From contig CM060922.1 in the NCBI GenBank assembly GCA_030737875.1, positions 320,945,956 through 321,009,955 on the forward strand: a DNA stretch of 64,000 bases, in the 5' to 3' direction. This document shows positions 59,627 through 64,000 of this stretch, piece by piece. Origin of the DNA: Allium sativum. Lineage: Eukaryota; Streptophyta; Magnoliopsida; Asparagales; Amaryllidaceae. Each line of letters begins with the position of its first letter. Within the stretch, counting starts at the first letter, position 1. The notes beneath the pieces are model-generated. The model saw only the letters and a list, made by a program, of their open reading frames with translations. It did no database searches and was not told the DNA's origin. The translations under genes were made by a program, and so were the position numbers.

Positions 59627-59653
59627 AAGTCGCTCAAAATCCGGGTCATTACA

Positions 59654-60902
59654 TTGCCTGTGTGGCATGCTAAGATTCAGTGATCAGGGCTTCTGTTGAA
59701 AAGCAAAGTCTTGTGGTGATGATCAAAGCACCGGCTGTGTGGCGTAGCTTTGTGTATAACGTGGATTCGCGAACCTCACACCCGGTATGAACCAGAAACA
59801 GGAGGAAGGACCTCAGGGAGGACATGCGTTTCTTTCTAGGTAGAAGTGGCGTCAGTGGTTTTACACGCCCTGACGAGTTTGACTTATGTGGTTGTTACTG
59901 TTGTGAGGCACCTCGATTAGATCGGACGATCCGGGTCCGATGGAGCCATTCGTTGGCTCACCTACGCCCCATAGGGCGGGGAAACGCATTGTTCAGGAAT
60001 TTTAATCCACATCGGTGGACCGGCCTGGCGATCCAAGGGTCACTCGAGATCTGATCCTGAGGGGCGGGCTAGAGCATCTTGAAGTCGTTAAGGACAATCT
60101 TTTGCCTTGGTTCATGACGGAAATCCAATTTCCAAATACGTGACTGTGCGGTTTTGATTGTATATATATATATGGCGACATGATATATGGTACCCATCCG
60201 TCTATGATTGATAGTTATGATTGAAATTGTTTTGAAACATATAAACACTAGTAATAATATCAAATGCTTTTGTTTTATTCGTATCAAGCATATTTTGGCC
60301 ATTATAAGGTAAAACTCTATCCTCCGGTTTGCGTTGCATTGTGTGATGGGAACTGAGTCTTATAATGGCTTCATTTTTATAAAAAGCATTGCGATGTTTC
60401 AAAAAATGATTTGTTTTAAAGCACTGGCAATCCAATGGATTAAACCCGTTCCACGAAAGTGGCATGGTCCTGAGATTAGCCATATTTTAAATGTGTTGAG
60501 TAGATTTCTCATACCAGTCCCATGACTTACTCGTAGTTTGTTTCACTTTCAAACTCGGGTGCCCCTTTTTCTACACGGGCAGCCTTGTATTCAGGTTTAG
60601 CTGGCTTTATCCGGATAGCTGGAGCTGAAGATAGATTCTATCATTTATCTATTTTATGCTGTTCAGCTCCTATTGTACATATTTTGTTTGTTTCCGCTGT
60701 AGACATTTATGTATAGCTGAACTGTATTTGTACTAAGTATGATCCTGTATACTGTGTAACTCTGATGATTACGTTTATCCAGTATATTCTATTGTGCATT
60801 ATCTGGTGTATTTATTTATTTCTGTTCTGCTATTATCTGTTTCTGTGTTATATTCCAAGGATTACCCTTGCCACCGTCAGTACGGGGTTTGGGGTCGTCT
60901 CA
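59654..60902 (+). repeat. Element 3 5' LTR, right part
   Basis: Resumes after the TTGCC duplication and ends ..GGGGTCGTCTCA before the primer site. It contains CATGACTTACTCGTAG...GGGCAGCCTTGTATTCAGGTT (about 60521-60598), the diverged version of the conserved 3' block. Open frames here are short and without domains. Confidence 0.75.
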
Positions 60903-60904
60903 TT

Positions 60905-60916
60905 TGGTATCAGAGC
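60905..60916 (+). other. Primer binding site (initiator-Met tRNA), element 3
   Basis: TGGTATCAGAGC two bases after the LTR end, followed by TTTGGCTAAGCTTAG as in related elements. Confidence 0.9.
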
Positions 60917-61501
60917 TTTGGCTAAGCTTAGTTCTGGAATATAACATATTAACGAACTCGTCAGAAATAGAACCAGTAGTGTTCTAGGACAAATAACTCA
61001 TTACATATAGGATCAGCAATATCCTAGTATGAGTATAGTAGAATCAGAACAACTCGTTAGAGATGGGGTCAGAAGTGCCCCAGAACGAGTCGAGAGTTAT
61101 ATGTTTATAAATAACGTATTTGTGATTATATATATAGTCTGGTTTTAGAAATATAATTTTTGAATATATAAAAGATATATATTTGAAAAGTAAAAGAGTA
61201 TGAAATTGATTAGTATATTTTTGAAAAGTTAAAAACAATTTGATTGTTGTTTGTGTTGTGTGATAGTAGATTTGTTTAATATAAATTATGTAACACCCCG
61301 AATTTCAATTAACACTAATGGTTAGTAATTAAAGTATAATTAATCTCAGATTTGAGAATCAGGGGAAATGGGCTGCGTCATTGCGTTCATCTCGGAAAAA
61401 TATGCGAAATAGAGTCCGAGTTTGCGTAAAACGGGTACCGTATGAAAGAGATATGGACGAACGAAGTTAGGCAGAAAAACCCGAAACAGGCCAGAAATGC
61501 A

Positions 61502-61561
61502 CTGGCGCACTTGTGAAGTGCGCCAGCACAAAAATACACTGGCGCACTTGGGAAGTGCGCC
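61502..61561 (+). other. Twin hairpins in LTR 4
   Basis: CTGGCGCACTT-GTG-AAGTGCGCCAG (61502-61526, perfect 11-bp arms) and CTGGCGCACTT-GGG-AAGTGCGCC (61539-61561), 37 bases apart. Confidence 0.9.
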
Positions 61562-61726
61562 CATGTCGGGACAGGAAACCTGCACAGTTTCTAGAGAGTT
61601 CTGTGGTTGGGTGCACTAGTTTGGGGTTTGGGCTTGGTCTTAGGGCTGGTTTCTGGAAGGTTCCGAAATCTAAGGGTCCTAATCTAATTTAGGGTTAATC
61701 TAAGGGCCTAAAACACTCACCTAATC

Positions 61727-61734
61727 TATAAATA
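61727..61734 (+). promoter_or_regulatory. TATA-like box, LTR 4
   Basis: TATAAATA then CACCCTAAACCTACCC, 438 bp into the LTR and comparable to 34361 in the solo LTR. Confidence 0.5.
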
Positions 61735-62050
61735 CACCCTAAACCTACCCTAATTCATACTAAAAATAGAATTGAGGGCTACATGCCGCCAAATTAAATC
61801 TTAGAAGGAGCCTCCACTAACTAATGAAGAGGGTTGCAAGCTAATCACTCTCTAATCAACCTCTAATCCATTCTAAGCATCTTAATCTTCTTCATTTGGA
61901 GTGCAAATTGGCTAGTAGTGAGTTTCTATCACTCTAATGATCAATTGCTAAACTAAGTAGATGAGATATGATGAGATCATATGATTTTGTTTGTGGATTA
62001 ATGGGTTTTAAGTCATATGACATGATGTTAGTTTGCTAATGTATGTGGGT

Positions 62051-62465
62051 TATGCAAGTTTTGTGCTTTGTGATCATATGTTAATATGCAAGTTACATGT
62101 ATGATAATATGCAAGTTACATGTATGATAATTATGCAAGTTGTATGTTTCTTCATATGCAAGTTTATGAGTTCATATGCAAGTATGTAACATGTTATGCA
62201 AGTTCATATGCAAGTTATGTGACATATTGTGCAAGTTCATATGCAAGTCATGTATTTGTTAATATGTAAGTTTATGTAACATGTTATGCAAGTTAATATG
62301 CAAGTTATGTGACATGTTATACAAGTTAATATGCAAGTTATGTGACATGTTATACAATATTTTATGCAAGTTATGTGACATGTTATGCAAGTTCATATGC
62401 AAGTTATGTGTTTGTTAATATGCAAGATGGCACCTTTGAAACATGTTCATACATATGCAAGTTGA
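62051..62465 (+). repeat. ATGCAAGTT-based tandem array in LTR 4
   Basis: About 17 near-exact ATGCAAGT words, grouped in higher-order units such as ATGCAAGTTATGTGACATGT followed by TATGCAAGTTCAT, plus several one-base variants (TTGCAAG, ATACAAG). Confidence 0.85.
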
Positions 62466-62596
62466 CACCTTTTATATGTGTTATGTCATGAGAACGAAAT
62501 TACGTGGGAACGATGGGGTTAATTAAATGCATATGTTAATAAGATTGTGTGAAATTAATATAATTATGCATAACATAAAATAAATGAACATAGTAT

Positions 62597-62715
62597 GGGA
62601 ATTTGCCTATTAAGTTAGGTGTACCCATACTATGTGTTGGGAATTTGCCTATTAAGTTAGGTGTACCCACACTTTGGAGTTGGGAATTTGCCTATTAAGT
62701 TAGGTGCACCCATAT
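62597..62715 (+). repeat. Three copies of a 42-43-bp unit
   Basis: Units start GGGAATTTGCCTATTAAGTT at 62597, 62639 and 62682, each followed by AGGTGYACCCA. Confidence 0.95.
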
Positions 62716-62769
62716 TCCTAAAATAAACATGATAATTAACATAAATTATGGGAGTAATTAATCGATTAA

Positions 62770-62988
62770 GACACGAGGTTGGACCCGTTTGTAGTGTAAG
62801 ACTGCCCGGAGTTTACCGGCTTAACCAGGCATCTACAAATAACGGTCCAATGTGAGGGGTCTTAATCATAAATTAAATACGTAACAAGGGTAAATGACAC
62901 GAGGTTGGACCCGTTTGTAGTGTAAGACTGCCCGGAGTTTACCGGCTAAACCAGGCATCTACAAATGACGGTCCAATGTGAGGGGTCC
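62770..62988 (+). repeat. Two-copy 126-bp repeat in LTR 4
   Basis: Copies start GACACGAGGTTGGACCCGTT at 62770 and 62896. They share AAGACTGCCCGGAGTTTACC and CGGTCCAATGTGAGGGGTC. This is the equivalent of the two-copy repeat at 35361-35560 in the solo LTR. Confidence 0.9.
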
Positions 62989-64000
62989 TTTACACGGTTA
63001 CGGTGTTAATCAATTAAGAAACACTTAACCAGATAAGCATGTAGTGGGGCATGGGGGTTAAGTGGGTACCTTGGGTGGTATGTGGAAATTGCTAGTGGTT
63101 GCCAATAGAAAATATGATAAAATACTTAACCAAGATGAAACATGTAATTAAGCATGATTAAAGGGTTAAGTGGGAAACACTAGTGTGTGGGCCAAGCTTA
63201 GGGGGATGGCTTGTGCTGGGGGCCCATTTCAACCAGTAACCCATACGTATCTTAGTGGGCTCGACCCATGTCGAGGACGGGACACGCATACTGGGCTTGA
63301 CTATAAGAGGCCAAAATGGATTAGCGGTGACAACGCATGACCAACGGGTTTCATATGCGTGTGTGGGCCCGGGCTGGTAAATAAGACGTTGTTGCATCGT
63401 GTAGATATAAGCCGTGCACCGTTAATTTTATCAGGTTGCCACGTTGGGGAATGGTACACCCCACGGTGGGGCCAGCACGGGTATCTACGTTAGGGAGCCG
63501 ATCGAATGGGGAGTAGTGTGTACACCTAGTGGATTGTAGGGCCCCGTGGCGTCTACTTAGTCACCTAGGGGTACGCGAGAACTATTAAGTTAATTTTATA
63601 AGTCCATGGGTGGGATCAACCTTTAAGTTAGGAATGACTGGTGTGGTGCAGTTTAGTAATTTACCTTTGGAAAGGTAGATGCGTCTTTATCTTTTATCTT
63701 AGTTTAGTTGACTGCTTAGTGTAGCCATTCATTCCCATTAGTTACCGTATATCAGTTTATGTCTTCTCTGGTTACTTTAACGATTGTATTGTTAAAGTTA
63801 TAGGACTCGCTCAGACTTATGTCTGACCCCGTTGTTTTTTTTCCCAACCCTCAGGTCCTACGGTGGATCCTAGCAGTAGTGGAGCTTGATCGGATTGCTG
63901 TTCCAGTCTTTAGGAGCTTGGATAGATGTAAAGCTCCAGTTACCCAGTTGTCTTTTCTTTTGTCATGGCTATTGTATGAGAGTGGGATTATGTACTTCTT

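Larger units (their letters stand above)
46657..59653 (+). mobile_element. Giant-LTR, coding-poor Ty3/Gypsy element 2 (young)
   Basis: 13.0 kb: 5' LTR 46657-51630, Met primer site, internal 51631-54691, polypurine tract, 3' LTR 54692-59653, perfect TTGCC duplication. It inserted into the element 3 LTR. The LTRs are almost identical (about ten differences in the first 450 bp, fewer later, plus a 10-bp insertion and a 10-bp deletion), so it is young. The interior lacks gag-pol. The terminal sequence and the 3' internal remnant (AATTTCGAGGACGAAATTATT) mark it as a diverged relative of element 1. Confidence 0.9.
54692..59653 (+). repeat. 3' LTR of element 2 (4962 bp)
   Basis: Almost identical to 46657-51630. 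Differences include a 10-bp duplication (AAATCAAAGA near 55742), a 10-bp loss near 58967 (GGTGGTTCCATA reduced), and a rearranged 43-bp array (57238-57500). Confidence 0.9.
42713..61288 (+). mobile_element. Giant-LTR Ty3/Gypsy element 3, 5' LTR and start of interior (split by element 2)
   Basis: The LTR starts TATAACGACCGGG (the family's TGTAACGACC with one base changed) and ends GGGGTCGTCTCA at 60902, followed by the Met primer site. Without element 2 the LTR is about 5.2 kb. Only 386 bp of interior are visible before LTR 4 cuts in at 61289. It inserted into a minus-strand LINE. Whether the rest encodes gag-pol cannot be seen. Confidence 0.75.
61289..64000 (+). repeat. LTR 4: giant LTR related to the solo LTR, cut by window end
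   Basis: Starts TGTAACACCCCGAATTTC, the usual Tekay/Del LTR start, and follows the solo LTR block by block: TCTCGGAAAAATAYGCGAAAT (about 61390), twin hairpins at +213, TATA-like box (61727), short tandem arrays, a two-copy repeat, and the conserved TGTCTGACCCCGTTG...CTCAGGT block (about 63825-63858). The right end is outside, so whether this is a solo LTR or a full element is unknown. The target duplication, if any, would be AATTA (61284-61288). Confidence 0.85.

Noticed and set aside
1..64000. Endogenous pararetrovirus or other integrated virus
   Set aside because: No movement-protein, coat or pararetroviral motif set was seen. All reverse-transcription related sequences fit LTR retrotransposons or LINEs by termini, target duplications and domain order.

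Overview
This window looks like intergenic heterochromatin from a flowering plant, probably a eudicot. It is AT-rich and has no intact cellular gene that I can recognise. Almost everything identifiable is transposon-derived, and the elements are nested inside one another. The plant assignment rests on element types: Copia LTRs with the plant motif GTGGACGTAGGCA...CCGAACCAC, initiator-Met tRNA primer sites (TGGTATCAGAGC), Tekay/Del-like Ty3/Gypsy LTRs starting TGTAACRMCCC, L1-type LINEs with a zf-RVT tail, and a CACTA terminus. I cannot name the species.

Layout. (1) 1-1909: 3' part of a Copia-type element, with an 871-bp 3' LTR inserted in a minus-strand LINE remnant (1910-2128). (2) 2129-4347: unassigned AT-rich DNA. 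(3) 4348-5273 and 18300-18486: LTR and broken gag of a short-LTR Ty3/Gypsy element. Its gag is split by a 13.0-kb giant-LTR element (5274-18299: LTRs 5.75 kb, internal region only 1.5 kb, 5-bp target duplication TTAGC/CTAGC) and then by one end of a CACTA transposon (from 18487). (4) About 20536-38930: a decayed plus-strand L1-type LINE. It is split by a young Copia element (20663-29449, target duplication AGTAA) and by a 4.49-kb solo LTR (33841-38331, target duplication GAGCT). (5) 38931-40636: unassigned DNA with a perfect 14-bp hairpin and a possible orphan first exon. (6) 40637-42712: 3' half of a minus-strand LINE, interrupted at 42713 by a third giant-LTR element that runs out of the window. 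(7) That element's 5' LTR (42713-46656 plus 59654-60902) is split by a young second giant-LTR element (46657-59653, LTRs 4.97 kb, target duplication TTGCC). Its internal region is cut at 61289 by a fourth LTR (to the window end), related to the solo LTR.

The giant-LTR elements are the dominant theme. They keep the cis-acting parts (terminal TG..CA, primer site, polypurine tract, TATA-like boxes), but in the two complete copies the internal regions are too short and too broken to encode gag-pol. They are therefore best read as non-autonomous LARD-like derivatives of Tekay/Del chromoviruses, presumably mobilised in trans. Their LTRs hold tandem arrays and hairpins whose position or fold, but not always sequence, is shared between families. 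These are the most interesting signals here. The near-identical LTRs of the second giant element and of the Copia element indicate recent activity. The Copia element is also non-autonomous: its pol is decayed and no reverse transcriptase is visible.

All boundaries were read by eye from terminal motifs and target duplications. No alignment or database search was run.
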